A stretch of DNA of 42,725 nucleotides from an uncultured Oscillospiraceae bacterium (GCA_934573945.1 CAKTMQ010000003.1:1-42725); one strand, 5' to 3'. Shown: positions 22,840 to 30,552, numbered from the stretch's first letter. The notes: generated by a model not told the origin, from the sequence alone. Numbers and translations: made by a program.

Positions 22840-23763
22840 ATGAAACGATACATTTTGCTGATCCTGCTGCTGGCCGCGGCACTGCTGATCATCGGCTGCG
22901 GCAGCCACGCAAAAGAGGAGGATGAGGCCGAGCTGAACAACAGCGTACTGGCCACCGACGCCGAGACCAGCATCCTGGATGCGGACGCGCTGGAATACAG
23001 CAACGGCCAGATAGTCTGCCGTTTCCGCAAGGACGAGGATGTCTGGAAGTGGGTGGATGACCCGGATTTCCCGTTGGATGCCACCTATGTCACCGAGATG
23101 CTGAACACGCTGGACGTGCTGTCCTCCTCCCTGTCTCCGGTGACCCCTGCGCCGGAGAGCAGTGACAGCGGTCTGGACGATCCCAAGCGCAGCCTGATCC
23201 TGACCATGGGGGATGAGACCACCACCCTGCGGTTCGGTAATCAGACGGACGCCGATGACTGGTATATGTCCATCGACGGACAAGAGGACGTCTATTTGGC
23301 GCCGGACGCCCTGATGCAGCTGATGGATCGCAGCATCTACGACATGGCGCAGCTGCCCTCTCTGCCGGAACTGACGGAGGAGGATCTCACCGCCATCCAT
23401 GCGGAGGAGACGGGAACGGGACGACACATTCAGCTGGTCAAGGCCGAAGATGGCTGGACGGCGGAGGCCGGACGGCTGCCTGAGGACATGACCACGCTGG
23501 CGGACAGTCTCAACGCACTGTCCATCGCCCAGTGCTTCAATTTTGATCCCTCCGCCGAGGCCGTGACACTGTGCGGGCTGGACACGCCCACCGCGACCCT
23601 GTCCTTTACTTACCTCAACTCCGTGGGCACGGAGTCCACGCTGCTGCTGACGCTGGGCACGCTGCGGGAGGACGGCTTCTATTTCGTGCTGCTCAACGAC
23701 GACACCACCATCTATCTGATGGCGCAGGATGCCCTGACGCCGTTTCTGGAGCTGCTGCGCTGA
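22840..23763 (+). CDS. DUF4340-like lipoprotein
   Basis: A 307-residue predicted lipoprotein: signal peptide MKRYILLILLLAAALLIIGC with lipobox (IIGC, Cys20), followed by acidic extracytoplasmic sequence matching the repeated DUF4340 layout (a WKWVDDPDFPLDATYVTEMLNTL unit near residues 66-90 and a similar unit EDGWTAEAGRLPEDMTTLADSLNAL near 204-230). DUF4340 proteins are often next to GldG-type or signalling genes, but no function is established. AAAGGAG precedes the ATG. It is followed, 18 bp later, by an OmpR-type regulator and sensor kinase, so it may act in the same signalling unit (inference). Confidence 0.8.
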   Translation: MKRYILLILLLAAALLIIGCGSHAKEEDEAELNNSVLATDAETSILDADALEYSNGQIVCRFRKDEDVWKWVDDPDFPLDATYVTEMLNTLDVLSSSLSPVTPAPESSDSGLDDPKRSLILTMGDETTTLRFGNQTDADDWYMSIDGQEDVYLAPDALMQLMDRSIYDMAQLPSLPELTEEDLTAIHAEETGTGRHIQLVKAEDGWTAEAGRLPEDMTTLADSLNALSIAQCFNFDPSAEAVTLCGLDTPTATLSFTYLNSVGTESTLLLTLGTLREDGFYFVLLNDDTTIYLMAQDALTPFLELLR

Positions 23764-23781
23764 GACAGAGGAGGCTACGTC

Positions 23782-24474
23782 ATGCGCCTTTTGATCATAG
23801 AGGATGAAACGCGGCTGGCGGACACCCTGCGGCAGCTGCTGCAGCGGCAGGGCTACACCGCCGACGTCTGTCACGACGGCGTCAGCGGGCTGGACAACGC
23901 CCTGTCCGGCATCTATGACCTGCTGGTACTGGACGTAATGCTGCCGGGTCTGAACGGCTTTCAGGTGCTGGAAAAGCTGCGCAGCGGCGGGGTATCCACC
24001 CCGGTGCTGCTGCTGACAGCCAGAAGTGACCTGCGTGACCGCGTACACGGGCTGGACTGCGGCGCGGACTACTACCTCACCAAGCCCTTCGAGCCGGAAG
24101 AGCTGCTGGCCTGTGTCCGCACGCTGCTGCGTCGGGGCGGCAGCCAGCTGCAGGAGGGCGATGTGCTGCGCTGGGGCGACCTGACACTGGAACGCGCCAC
24201 CTTCACGCTGCAATGCGGCGCCCGGGAGGTGCGGCTGAGCCGCCGGGAATACGATCTGATGGAGCTGCTGCTGCGCAACGGCAGTCAGGTGGTCACCAAG
24301 GAGCAGCTGCTGGTGAAGGTCTGGGGCTATGATTCCCAGGCCGAGGACAACAATGTGGAGGTCTATATCTCCTTTCTGCGGCGCAAGCTGGCGCATCTCC
24401 ATTCCCGGGTAAAGATCCGCACGCTGCGGATGCTGGGATACTGTCTGACAGAGGAAACGGAGGCCGAGACATGA
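23782..24474 (+). CDS. OmpR/PhoB-family response regulator
   Basis: Two-domain response regulator of 230 residues. The receiver domain (1-115) has the acidic pocket EDE (7-9), phosphoacceptor Asp51 in LLVLDVMLPG, and Lys101 region in YYLTKPFEP. The C-terminal domain (about 130-225) is a winged helix with the REYDLMELLLRNGSQVVTKEQLL and VEVYISFLRRKL segments typical of PhoB/OmpR. The stop overlaps the kinase start by 4 bp (ATGA), confirming the pair. Target genes are not visible; the linked lipoprotein and amidohydrolase are candidates. Confidence 0.96.
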   Translation: MRLLIIEDETRLADTLRQLLQRQGYTADVCHDGVSGLDNALSGIYDLLVLDVMLPGLNGFQVLEKLRSGGVSTPVLLLTARSDLRDRVHGLDCGADYYLTKPFEPEELLACVRTLLRRGGSQLQEGDVLRWGDLTLERATFTLQCGAREVRLSRREYDLMELLLRNGSQVVTKEQLLVKVWGYDSQAEDNNVEVYISFLRRKLAHLHSRVKIRTLRMLGYCLTEETEAET

Positions 24475-25643
24475 TCCGAAAGCTCCGCGGAAAGATCACC
24501 GCCGTCATCATGCTGGTGGCGGCGGCTGTGCTGCTGGCCGTTTTTGCCGGCGTCTATTTCTCCTCCCGTGCCAATATCGCCCGCAGCTACGACCAGCAGC
24601 TGCAGCAGGCGGTGCAGAACGGTGCCGACAGCGTGCGTCTGCCCTGCTTCGTGGCGGAGGTGTTGCCCAGCGGCACCGTACACGTCTCCGGAAGCAATTA
24701 CTACGACCTGACCGACGAGGACACGCTGCTGGAGCTGGTAACGGCCGCACTGTGCGCTGACACTGGCAGCGGCGTACTGACAGCGCAGCATATGCGCTAC
24801 TGCCGCCAGACGAACGCACTGCTCACCCGAATCGCTTTCATGGACAGCACCTTTGAGCAGGCAACACTGCGCTCACTGGTGCGCAACTGCCTGCTGATCT
24901 TTGCCGCCGCCCTGCTGGTGCTGCTGGCTGTCAGCTGGCTGCTGAGCGGCTTCGTCGCCCGGCCGGTGGCAAAAACATGGCAGAACCAACAGCAGTTCAT
25001 CTCCGACGCCAGCCATGAGCTGAAAACCCCGCTGACGGTGATCCTGTCCTCGGCGGATCTGCTGGAGAGCACGGCGCTGCCGGAACAGCGGCAATACGTG
25101 GACAATATTCAGGCGGAATCCCGACGCATGAAAGCGCTGGTGGAGGATATGCTGATGCTCTCCCGGGCAGAGAGCGGACGCACGCCGCCGCCGGCGCTGC
25201 TGGATTTCAGCGATCTGGTCACCGACGCCGCCCTGCGGTTTGAGCCGGTGGCCTTCGAGGCAGGGCACCCGCTGGCCTATGACATACAAAACGGTCTGAC
25301 CCTCTCCGGCGACCGGCAGCAGCTGGAACAGCTGCTGGAGATCCTGCTGGACAACGCGGTGAAATACGCCGCGGCGGACAGCAGCATCCGTCTGACGCTG
25401 AACGCCGCCGGAAAAAACGCGGAGCTGGCAGTGGAAAACGCTGGAGAGCCGATCCCGGCAGACAAGCTGCCCCATCTTTTTGACCGCTTTTACCGGGTGG
25501 ACGACGCCCGCACCGGTGCCGCCGGCTTCGGGCTGGGGCTGGCCATTGCGCGGCAGATCGTGCAGCATCATCGGGGCGCCATCGTCGTCCGCAGTGACAC
25601 ACAGGCCACGCGCTTCACCGTGACGCTGCCGCTGCACCGCTGA
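24471..25643 (+). CDS. Membrane sensor histidine kinase
   Basis: Partner of the preceding regulator. The 390-residue kinase has two membrane segments (about 11-30 and 139-160) around a small ~108-residue extracytoplasmic sensor, then a dimerisation helix with the H-box DASHELKTPLTV (His182), N-box EILLDNAVKYA, and G-boxes including AAGFGLGLAIARQIV. No HAMP domain is evident; the H-box follows the second membrane segment closely. The sensor region has no family I recognise. The next gene starts 28 bp later and may be co-transcribed. Confidence 0.96.
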   Translation: MIRKLRGKITAVIMLVAAAVLLAVFAGVYFSSRANIARSYDQQLQQAVQNGADSVRLPCFVAEVLPSGTVHVSGSNYYDLTDEDTLLELVTAALCADTGSGVLTAQHMRYCRQTNALLTRIAFMDSTFEQATLRSLVRNCLLIFAAALLVLLAVSWLLSGFVARPVAKTWQNQQQFISDASHELKTPLTVILSSADLLESTALPEQRQYVDNIQAESRRMKALVEDMLMLSRAESGRTPPPALLDFSDLVTDAALRFEPVAFEAGHPLAYDIQNGLTLSGDRQQLEQLLEILLDNAVKYAAADSSIRLTLNAAGKNAELAVENAGEPIPADKLPHLFDRFYRVDDARTGAAGFGLGLAIARQIVQHHRGAIVVRSDTQATRFTVTLPLHR

Positions 25644-25671
25644 GTCGGACGCAGAAAAGGGAGGTTTTACC

Positions 25672-27252
25672 ATGTTTGATACGCTTCTGTGGGGCGGCAC
25701 CGTTATTGACGGAACTGGCCGCGCCGCATTTCAGGCGGATGTAGCCATCGAAAACGGTCGTATCGCCGCTGTGGGACAGCTGCCCCGGGATGTCGCCCGG
25801 CAGGCGGTGGACTGCACCGGCCTGACCGTGACGCCCGGCTTTATCGACATCCACCGCCACGCCGACGGCGCTGCTTTTCGTCCCGATTTCGGTATCTGGG
25901 AGCTCTCCCAGGGACTGACCACCATCGTCAACGGAAACTGCGGCCTGTCTGCCGCCCCCTTCGGGGCGGCCAATGCCGCTGCCATCCGCGCCTATCTCCA
26001 GCCCATCACCGGCACCCTGCCGCCGGAGCTGGTCACGGACTCGCTGGCGGGCTACTTCCGCTCCCTGCCGCCGCTGCCGCTGAATGTGGGCATGCTGGTG
26101 GGCGCGGGCGTGCTGCGGGCGGACGCCGCCGGCTACCAGCTGACGCAGCTGGAGGACGGCCATTTCCGCACCATCCACCGCGCCATGGAGCAGGCGCTGG
26201 CTGACGGCGCGCTGGGCGTCAGCCTGGGTCTGGGCTACGCCCCGGAGTGCTTCTACACCACCGACGACCTGATCCGCGCACTGGCGCCCCTGGCCGGCAC
26301 ACAGACGCCGGTCACTGTCCATATGCGGCAGGAGGGCGGCGGTGTGGTGGACTCTGTGGAGGAGATGCTGACGGTGGCACGGGCACTGGGCTGCCCCGTT
26401 CACATCAGCCATCTGAAGGCCATGGGGCGGGACAACTGGGGACGGAAGATCCCCCAGGTGCTGACGCTGCTGGAACAGGCACAGCAGAAGGGGCTGGCCG
26501 TGGACTGCGACGTATACCCCTACACCGCCGGCTCCACCCAACTGCTGCACATTCTGCCGCCGGACTACCTCACCGGCGGTATGGAGGCGGTGGTGGCGCG
26601 GCTGCAGGACAAGGCGGCGCGCCGGGCACTGGCGGAGCGGATCGAAAGCGGTGCGGGCTTCGACGACATCGCCAGGCTGGCAGGCTGGGACGGCATCTAT
26701 CTCACCTCTCTCCACTGCCCGGAAGATCACCCCTATCAGGGGAAAAATCTGATGGAGATCGCCGCGCTGATGGGGCAGGATCCCCTGAGCAGCTGCTGTG
26801 AGCTGCTGGTGCGGGAACACGGTCAGATCACCATGATCGACTTCATGGCGTCGGAGGAGGACATCTGCGATATTCTCCGCTCGCCCCTGTCCTGCGTGAT
26901 CTCCGATGCCACCTATCCCACCGAGGGACAGCTGCACCCCCGGGTCTGCGGCAACGTGACACACCTGCTGGAGCACTTTGTGCGGGAAAAGCAGGCGCTG
27001 TCGTGGGAATCCGCCGTATACAAGCTGACCGCCCGCCCGGCATCGGTGCTGCATCTGGCAGGAAAGGGGCAGCTGGCCGTGGGATATGATGCCGACATCT
27101 GCGTGTTCGCGCCGGAGGCGCTCCACGAACAGGCCACCTACACACAGCCCCAGCAGACCTCGCAGGGCATGACCCATGTGCTGGTCAACGGCGCTTTCGC
27201 CATACGGAACGGGGCGCTGACCGGCACGGAGAGCGGAAAGCTCCTGCACTGA
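25672..27252 (+). CDS. D-aminoacylase-like amidohydrolase (N-acyl-D-amino acid deacylase family)
   Basis: Metal-dependent hydrolase of 526 residues in the amidohydrolase superfamily. It has the metal motif FIDIHRHADG (His61, His63), the NGNCGLSAAP segment containing the family cysteine, HISHLKAMG with metal-binding His and the carbamylated-Lys position, and SDATYPTEG followed by HPRVCG, typical of D-aminoacylases, which remove acyl groups from N-acyl-D-amino acids. A few related enzymes act on other D-aspartyl or dihydropyrimidine-like substrates, so specificity is uncertain. AGGGAGG precedes the ATG; it lies 28 bp after the sensor kinase gene. Confidence 0.88.
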   Translation: MFDTLLWGGTVIDGTGRAAFQADVAIENGRIAAVGQLPRDVARQAVDCTGLTVTPGFIDIHRHADGAAFRPDFGIWELSQGLTTIVNGNCGLSAAPFGAANAAAIRAYLQPITGTLPPELVTDSLAGYFRSLPPLPLNVGMLVGAGVLRADAAGYQLTQLEDGHFRTIHRAMEQALADGALGVSLGLGYAPECFYTTDDLIRALAPLAGTQTPVTVHMRQEGGGVVDSVEEMLTVARALGCPVHISHLKAMGRDNWGRKIPQVLTLLEQAQQKGLAVDCDVYPYTAGSTQLLHILPPDYLTGGMEAVVARLQDKAARRALAERIESGAGFDDIARLAGWDGIYLTSLHCPEDHPYQGKNLMEIAALMGQDPLSSCCELLVREHGQITMIDFMASEEDICDILRSPLSCVISDATYPTEGQLHPRVCGNVTHLLEHFVREKQALSWESAVYKLTARPASVLHLAGKGQLAVGYDADICVFAPEALHEQATYTQPQQTSQGMTHVLVNGAFAIRNGALTGTESGKLLH

Positions 27253-27280
27253 ATAAAAAACAGGCAAAAGAGTCTCGCAG

Positions 27281-27365
27281 AGTCTGCCGGCTGCCGGCTG
27301 CAAATGTGGAATTTGTTCGCCGTAGGCGAACAAATTATGCGCGCAGCAGACTACAAACCTTTTTT
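27281..27365 (+). repeat. Nested palindromic element downstream of the D-aminoacylase gene
   Basis: A perfect 12-bp inverted repeat (27310-27321 with 27325-27336, loop GTA) is enclosed by further pairing GCTGC/GCAGC (27297-27301 with 27343-27347) and AGTCT/AGACT (27281-27285 with 27348-27352), then by six T residues at 27360-27365. It could serve as a terminator, but its size and nested layout also resemble small palindromic repeats spread in Firmicute genomes. Copy number in the genome cannot be judged here. Confidence 0.5.
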
Positions 27366-27378
27366 CTCAGACAAAGAC

Positions 27379-27404
27379 AGACGGCCGCGGCCGTCTCTCT
27401 TTTT
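27379..27404 (+). terminator. Terminator with an 18-bp perfect palindromic stem
   Basis: An 18-bp palindrome (27379-27396) followed on the plus strand by CTCTTTTTATTTTTT. It overlaps the stop codon of the convergent EamA gene, so it is probably shared. Confidence 0.75.
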
Positions 27405-28332
27405 ATTTTTTCTTCGGTGATGCCGTGGCGGCGTAAACGCACACCAGGATCAGCACCACGCCCAGGATCTGCCAGATACCGAAAGGCTCACGCAGCAGCA
27501 GTACGCCTGCCAGCACACTGACCACCGTGGTGATATTGCTGAACAGCGACGCCTCCGACACCGACAGATGGGCATTGGCAGAGTTCAGCAGGAAGTAAGC
27601 GCCCACGGAGGAGACCACCCCCAGAAACACCACCGCCAGCCAGAATCTTCCGCTCTGGATCGCCGGCAGGAAGGTCTCCGCCATATGGCCGGCGCCCTTT
27701 ATCAGCGCAGCGGGAACAAATACCACCATGCCCACAGTGAACATCACATAGGTCACCTCCAGCGCCGTAAAGCGCTGTGCCGCCCGATGGCTGAGGGTGT
27801 AGTATGTCGCGTCGCAGGCCACCGTCAGCAGCAGCAGCGCCAGCCCCAGCAGAGACACACGGGTCTCGCCGCCCATGTAGATCAGCGCCACGCCTACAAT
27901 GCACAGCGCCGCGCACAGTACCTGACGGCGGGTGACCTTCTCATGCAGCACCAACACGTCCATCAGAATACAGGCGATGGGCACCACGGCAATGATGGTA
28001 CCGGCCACCGCCGAGGAGGTGTAGAGGATGCCGTAGCTCTCGCAGTAGAAGTAGAGTACCGGCTGCACCAGCCCCAGCAGCAGCAGAGAGCCCACCGGTT
28101 TGCCCCGCAGCGAGAAGGCAAACAGTGGCCTGCCCCGCAGCCGTCCCACCAACGCGTTGACGCCGATGAGCAAAGACATGGCAGCAAAGGCCATCACAAA
28201 CCGGAAGGCCAGCAGCACCGCCGGCTCGGTCACTGCCAGCGCCAGCGCCGAGAACATGAAGCTCAGGCCAAAGATCACCGAGGCCAGCAATGCCGAGAGC
28301 AGCGCCCGGCTCCGTATATTCTTTTCTTCCAT
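27403..28332 (-). CDS. EamA/DMT-family membrane transporter
   Basis: A 309-residue protein with ten hydrophobic segments and two EamA repeats (about residues 8-140 and 155-298), the layout of drug/metabolite exporters such as YdcZ/RhaT-like and amino acid effluxers. Substrate is not readable. I chose the ATG at 28332; an upstream in-frame GTG exists at 28353, but AAAAGGGG lies 10 nt before the ATG. The gene has its own promoter and shares a terminator with the opposing operon. Confidence 0.92.
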   Translation of the reverse strand: MEEKNIRSRALLSALLASVIFGLSFMFSALALAVTEPAVLLAFRFVMAFAAMSLLIGVNALVGRLRGRPLFAFSLRGKPVGSLLLLGLVQPVLYFYCESYGILYTSSAVAGTIIAVVPIACILMDVLVLHEKVTRRQVLCAALCIVGVALIYMGGETRVSLLGLALLLLTVACDATYYTLSHRAAQRFTALEVTYVMFTVGMVVFVPAALIKGAGHMAETFLPAIQSGRFWLAVVFLGVVSSVGAYFLLNSANAHLSVSEASLFSNITTVVSVLAGVLLLREPFGIWQILGVVLILVCVYAATASPKKK

Positions 28333-28364
28333 CCCACATCGACCCCTTTTCACAAACTTTTTAT

Positions 28365-28394
28365 ATCATACCACACGGCCGCATTACCGCGCAA
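28365..28394 (-). promoter_or_regulatory. Probable promoter of the EamA transporter gene
   Basis: Minus strand: -35 TTGCGC (28394-28389), 18-bp spacer, -10 TATGAT (28370-28365) preceded by TG. Confidence 0.6.
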
Positions 28395-28401
28395 CGGCAA
28401 A

Positions 28402-28437
28402 AGCAAAAACCGGATCGGCATGGATCCGGCTTTTGCT
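28402..28437 (-). terminator. Intrinsic terminator of the 25-residue peptide gene
   Basis: A 15-nt stem (28402-28416 with 28423-28437, one mismatch, 6-nt loop). On the minus strand the inner GC stem CCGGATC/GATCCGG is followed by TTTTTGCTTTTG. It lies 55 bp after the small gene and just before the EamA promoter. Confidence 0.75.
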
Positions 28438-28491
28438 CTCTTGACATATCATATACACACGATCCCATGGCACACCACTCCATGCCGCAGG

Positions 28492-28569
28492 TCACTTGGC
28501 GATCCGGCTGACAACGCCCACAACGACCAGCAGTGCGGCCAGCGCCGCAAGCAGCAGATTCAGACCCAT
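28492..28569 (-). CDS. Small 25-residue single-pass membrane protein
   Basis: The ORF encodes MGLNLLLAALAALLVVVGVVSRIAK, shown here only in part because most of it is one hydrophobic helix (residues 3-20) followed by a short basic end (R22, K25). AAAGGAG lies about 9 nt before the ATG, a good promoter lies 40 bp upstream, and an intrinsic terminator follows, so it looks like a real transcription unit rather than chance. It is too short for standard gene calling. It could be a regulatory subunit of a membrane complex, a toxin-like peptide or a small stress protein; no homologue can be named. Confidence 0.6.
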   Translation of the reverse strand: MGLNLLLAALAALLVVVGVVSRIAK

Positions 28570-28608
28570 ATACCGTCGCTCCTTTCTTTGTTTTCCCGGG
28601 TTGACTAT

Positions 28609-28637
28609 ACTGTACCACAGCTCATACCATTTGTAAA
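28609..28637 (-). promoter_or_regulatory. Promoter of the small membrane protein gene
   Basis: Minus strand: -35 TTTACA (28637-28632, 5 of 6 consensus), 17-bp spacer, -10 TACAGT (28614-28609) preceded by TG. Divergent from the LysR gene promoter, about 35 bp away. Confidence 0.65.
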
Positions 28638-28671
28638 ACGCACCATTTTCATCATTCTCATGAAAAAAAGT

Positions 28672-28700
28672 TTGCGCTTCACTGAATCCTCTGCTATACT
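28672..28700 (+). promoter_or_regulatory. Promoter of the LysR-type regulator gene
   Basis: -35 TTGCGC (28672-28677), 17-bp spacer, -10 TATACT (28695-28700). Confidence 0.65.
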
Positions 28701-28729
28701 GGAGCCAGATGAAAAGGGGGCAGGCACAC

Positions 28730-29626
28730 ATGAGTCTGACAAAATACGAGATCCTGCTGAAAGCGGCGTCCTGCGGCAGCTTCACCCAGGCGGCGCAGGC
28801 GCTGAACTTCACCCAATCCGGCGTCAGCCACGCCATCAGCTCGCTGGAGACGGAGCTGGGTACCACGCTGCTGGTGCGCAGCCACGGCGGCGTATCGCTG
28901 ACGGCGGATGGCCGGGCGCTGCTGCCCTATTTCCAGCAGATGTGCGCCCTGCAGCACCAGCTGGAGCAGAAAGCCGCCGACCTGCGGGGACTGGACACCG
29001 GCCTGGTGCGGGTGGCCACCTTCACCAGCGTGTCGGAAAAGTGGATGCCCTATATCCTCAAGAGCTTTCAGGAGATCTATCCCCGCATCGAATTTGAGCT
29101 GCTGCCCTCCAACTTCAACAGCGAGATCGCCGACTGGGTGACCCGCGGCGAGGCGGACTGCGGCTTTGTCAGCCTGCCCACGCTGCCTCAGCTGGACTGC
29201 TGGCTGCTGCAGCGCGATCAGTGGAAAGTGATCGTGCCCTGCGGCCACCCGCTGGCGGGACGCAGTCCCTTCCCCCCGGAGGCGCTGGAGCAGTATCCCG
29301 TGATCCTGCTGGACGAGGGAGACGACTATGAGATCCAGGAGGTGTTTGACACTCTGGGTATTCGTCCCAACATCCAGTATACCGTGCAGCAGGATCAGAC
29401 CATTCTGGCCATGGTGTCCAGCGGACTGGGCATCAGCGTGATGGAGGAGCTGATGCTGCAGCACTGCGCCTACCCGCTGGTATCCTGTCAGCTGCCCCGT
29501 CCCTTTTACCGCAACATCGGCATCTGCGTCAAGGACAAGGATGCCCTGTCGCTGTCCACCCGGCGTTTCATCGACCATGTGCGCCGCTGGGTGCTGATTC
29601 ACGGCGCACTGGAGACGACGCCATAA
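28730..29626 (+). CDS. LysR-family transcriptional regulator
   Basis: A 298-residue regulator with an N-terminal winged helix (residues 1-60; SFTQAAQALNFTQSGVSHAISSLETELG) and a LysR effector domain (about 90-295). LysR proteins often control a divergently read neighbour; here that is the small membrane protein gene, with the EamA exporter next. I chose the ATG at 28730 (AAGGGGG upstream) over the in-frame ATG at 28709, which would start almost at the predicted transcription start. The effector is unknown. Confidence 0.92.
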   Translation: MSLTKYEILLKAASCGSFTQAAQALNFTQSGVSHAISSLETELGTTLLVRSHGGVSLTADGRALLPYFQQMCALQHQLEQKAADLRGLDTGLVRVATFTSVSEKWMPYILKSFQEIYPRIEFELLPSNFNSEIADWVTRGEADCGFVSLPTLPQLDCWLLQRDQWKVIVPCGHPLAGRSPFPPEALEQYPVILLDEGDDYEIQEVFDTLGIRPNIQYTVQQDQTILAMVSSGLGISVMEELMLQHCAYPLVSCQLPRPFYRNIGICVKDKDALSLSTRRFIDHVRRWVLIHGALETTP

Positions 29627-29643
29627 CCGGAGAAATACCATGC

Positions 29644-29681
29644 AAAAGCGTCCGTATACGTAAAGGTATACGGACGCTTTT
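29644..29681 (+). terminator. Intrinsic terminator of the LysR gene
   Basis: A perfect 16-bp stem (29644-29659 with 29666-29681, loop of 6) flanked by A and T runs, so it can act in both directions. Confidence 0.85.
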
Positions 29682-29819
29682 GGCGATTTCGCCCGGACAG
29701 CTGTGGAGGCGCTGGAGGTATTGGAACACAGCCGTGACCCCGATGCACTGCTGATCCGCGCACTGCTGACGACCGCGCAGCAGGAGTGCGAAAATATTTT
29801 TACGGAAACAGATATTTAA
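29667..29819 (+). pseudogene. Probable truncated gene remnant
   Basis: An open frame of about 50 codons ends in TAA at 29817-29819 and reads in host-like codon use (from 29685: DFARTAVEALEVLE, then RDPDALLIRALLTT, QQECENIFTETDI). It has no credible start: upstream the frame meets a TAA inside the terminator at 29661, and the only internal start (GTG, 29703) has no ribosome site. It looks like the C-terminal end of a gene whose 5' part has been lost, between two terminators. The parent family is not recognised. The rest of 29820-30019 holds a terminator and no gene. Confidence 0.35.
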
Positions 29820-29846
29820 TAAAACGCATTTTACGTTAAAAACAGA

Positions 29847-29883
29847 AAAAAGCAGATACCGCATGATGCGGTATCTGCTTTTT
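29847..29883. terminator. Strong bidirectional hairpin terminator
   Basis: A perfect 17-bp stem (29847-29863 with 29867-29883, 3-nt loop) with A/T runs at both ends. It insulates the MarR/exporter operon from upstream transcription. Confidence 0.8.
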
Positions 29884-30019
29884 CATGAAAGGAGAGAGAA
29901 TAACAATGTAAAACAACAACCATCTTTGTCTGATGTTACTATACCGCAAGCCGTTGCCTATGTCAACGAGTATGACAAAGAATTCACAAATTGTTCACAG
30001 GGTGTCGCGCCGCTTCCCC

Positions 30020-30048
30020 TTGACGAACACAAGCGGCTGTGGTATTAT
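30020..30048 (+). promoter_or_regulatory. Promoter of the MarR-ABC exporter operon
   Basis: -35 TTGACG (30020-30025), 17-bp spacer, -10 TATTAT (30043-30048) with upstream TG. The two operator palindromes begin immediately after the -10. Confidence 0.8.
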
Positions 30049-30075
30049 TTAGCCTGCTAACATTTAGCATGCTAA
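30049..30075 (+). promoter_or_regulatory. Tandem SlyA/MarR-type operators
   Basis: Two 12-bp sites of the form TTAGCNNGCTAA: TTAGCCTGCTAA (30049-30060) and TTAGCATGCTAA (30064-30075), centre-to-centre 15 bp. They match the palindrome TTAGCAAGCTAA described for the MarR-family regulator SlyA. They cover the transcription start and lie 25 bp before the MarR gene, so binding would repress the operon, presumably by its own MarR protein. Confidence 0.75.
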
Positions 30076-30099
30076 GAATTGTCAAAGGGAGGGTAGACG

Positions 30100-30552
30100 A
30101 TGGCTTGCCATGATATACATCAGGTGCGGCAGGTGGGACCGCTTCTGGGCTATTGTGACCACCAGATGCACCGGCTGATGACCAAAAAGCTGCGGCAGTA
30201 TGATGTGTCCCCCATGCAGTGCCGGACGCTGACCTTTTTACAGGAGGCGGATCAGGCGGTCAACCAGCGAATGCTGGAGGAGCACCTGATGGTAAAGCCC
30301 TCCACCGCCAGTGGGATCGTAGGGCGGCTGGAGGAGAAGGGGCTGCTGCAGCGGCAGACCAGCGACAAGGACGGCCGGTGCCGCATTCTGGCGCTGACTG
30401 ACGCGGGGCGGCAGTTCTATGAACAGTTCTGCGCCATCGCGCAGCAGGTGAACCAGCAGGCCGGGCAGGGCTTCTCCCCGGAGGAGAAGGAGACGCTGCG
30501 CCGGCTGCTGCTGCGGGTGGCGGACAATCTCAGCGAGGAGGACACCGAATGA
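30100..30552 (+). CDS. MarR-family transcriptional repressor
   Basis: A 150-residue winged-helix regulator: N-terminal dimerisation helix, helix-turn-helix in LEEHLMVKPSTASGIVGRLEEKGLL (residues 59-83) and the wing with DKDGRCRILALTDAG (88-103). The family senses small aromatic compounds, antibiotics or oxidants; three cysteines near the N-terminus (3, 19, 41) could allow thiol sensing but this is conjecture. AGGGAGGG precedes the ATG. It overlaps the first exporter gene by 4 bp and has two operators in its own promoter, so it probably represses itself and the exporter. Confidence 0.95.
   Translation: MACHDIHQVRQVGPLLGYCDHQMHRLMTKKLRQYDVSPMQCRTLTFLQEADQAVNQRMLEEHLMVKPSTASGIVGRLEEKGLLQRQTSDKDGRCRILALTDAGRQFYEQFCAIAQQVNQQAGQGFSPEEKETLRRLLLRVADNLSEEDTE

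Noticed and set aside
28709..28729. Longer LysR N-terminus starting at 28709
   Set aside because: It would begin within a few bases of the predicted transcription start, while the ATG at 28730 has a ribosome site and gives the usual family start.
29863..30060. Possible 65-codon ORF before the MarR gene
   Set aside because: It begins within a terminator stem and runs through the promoter and first operator, so it is regulatory DNA rather than coding.
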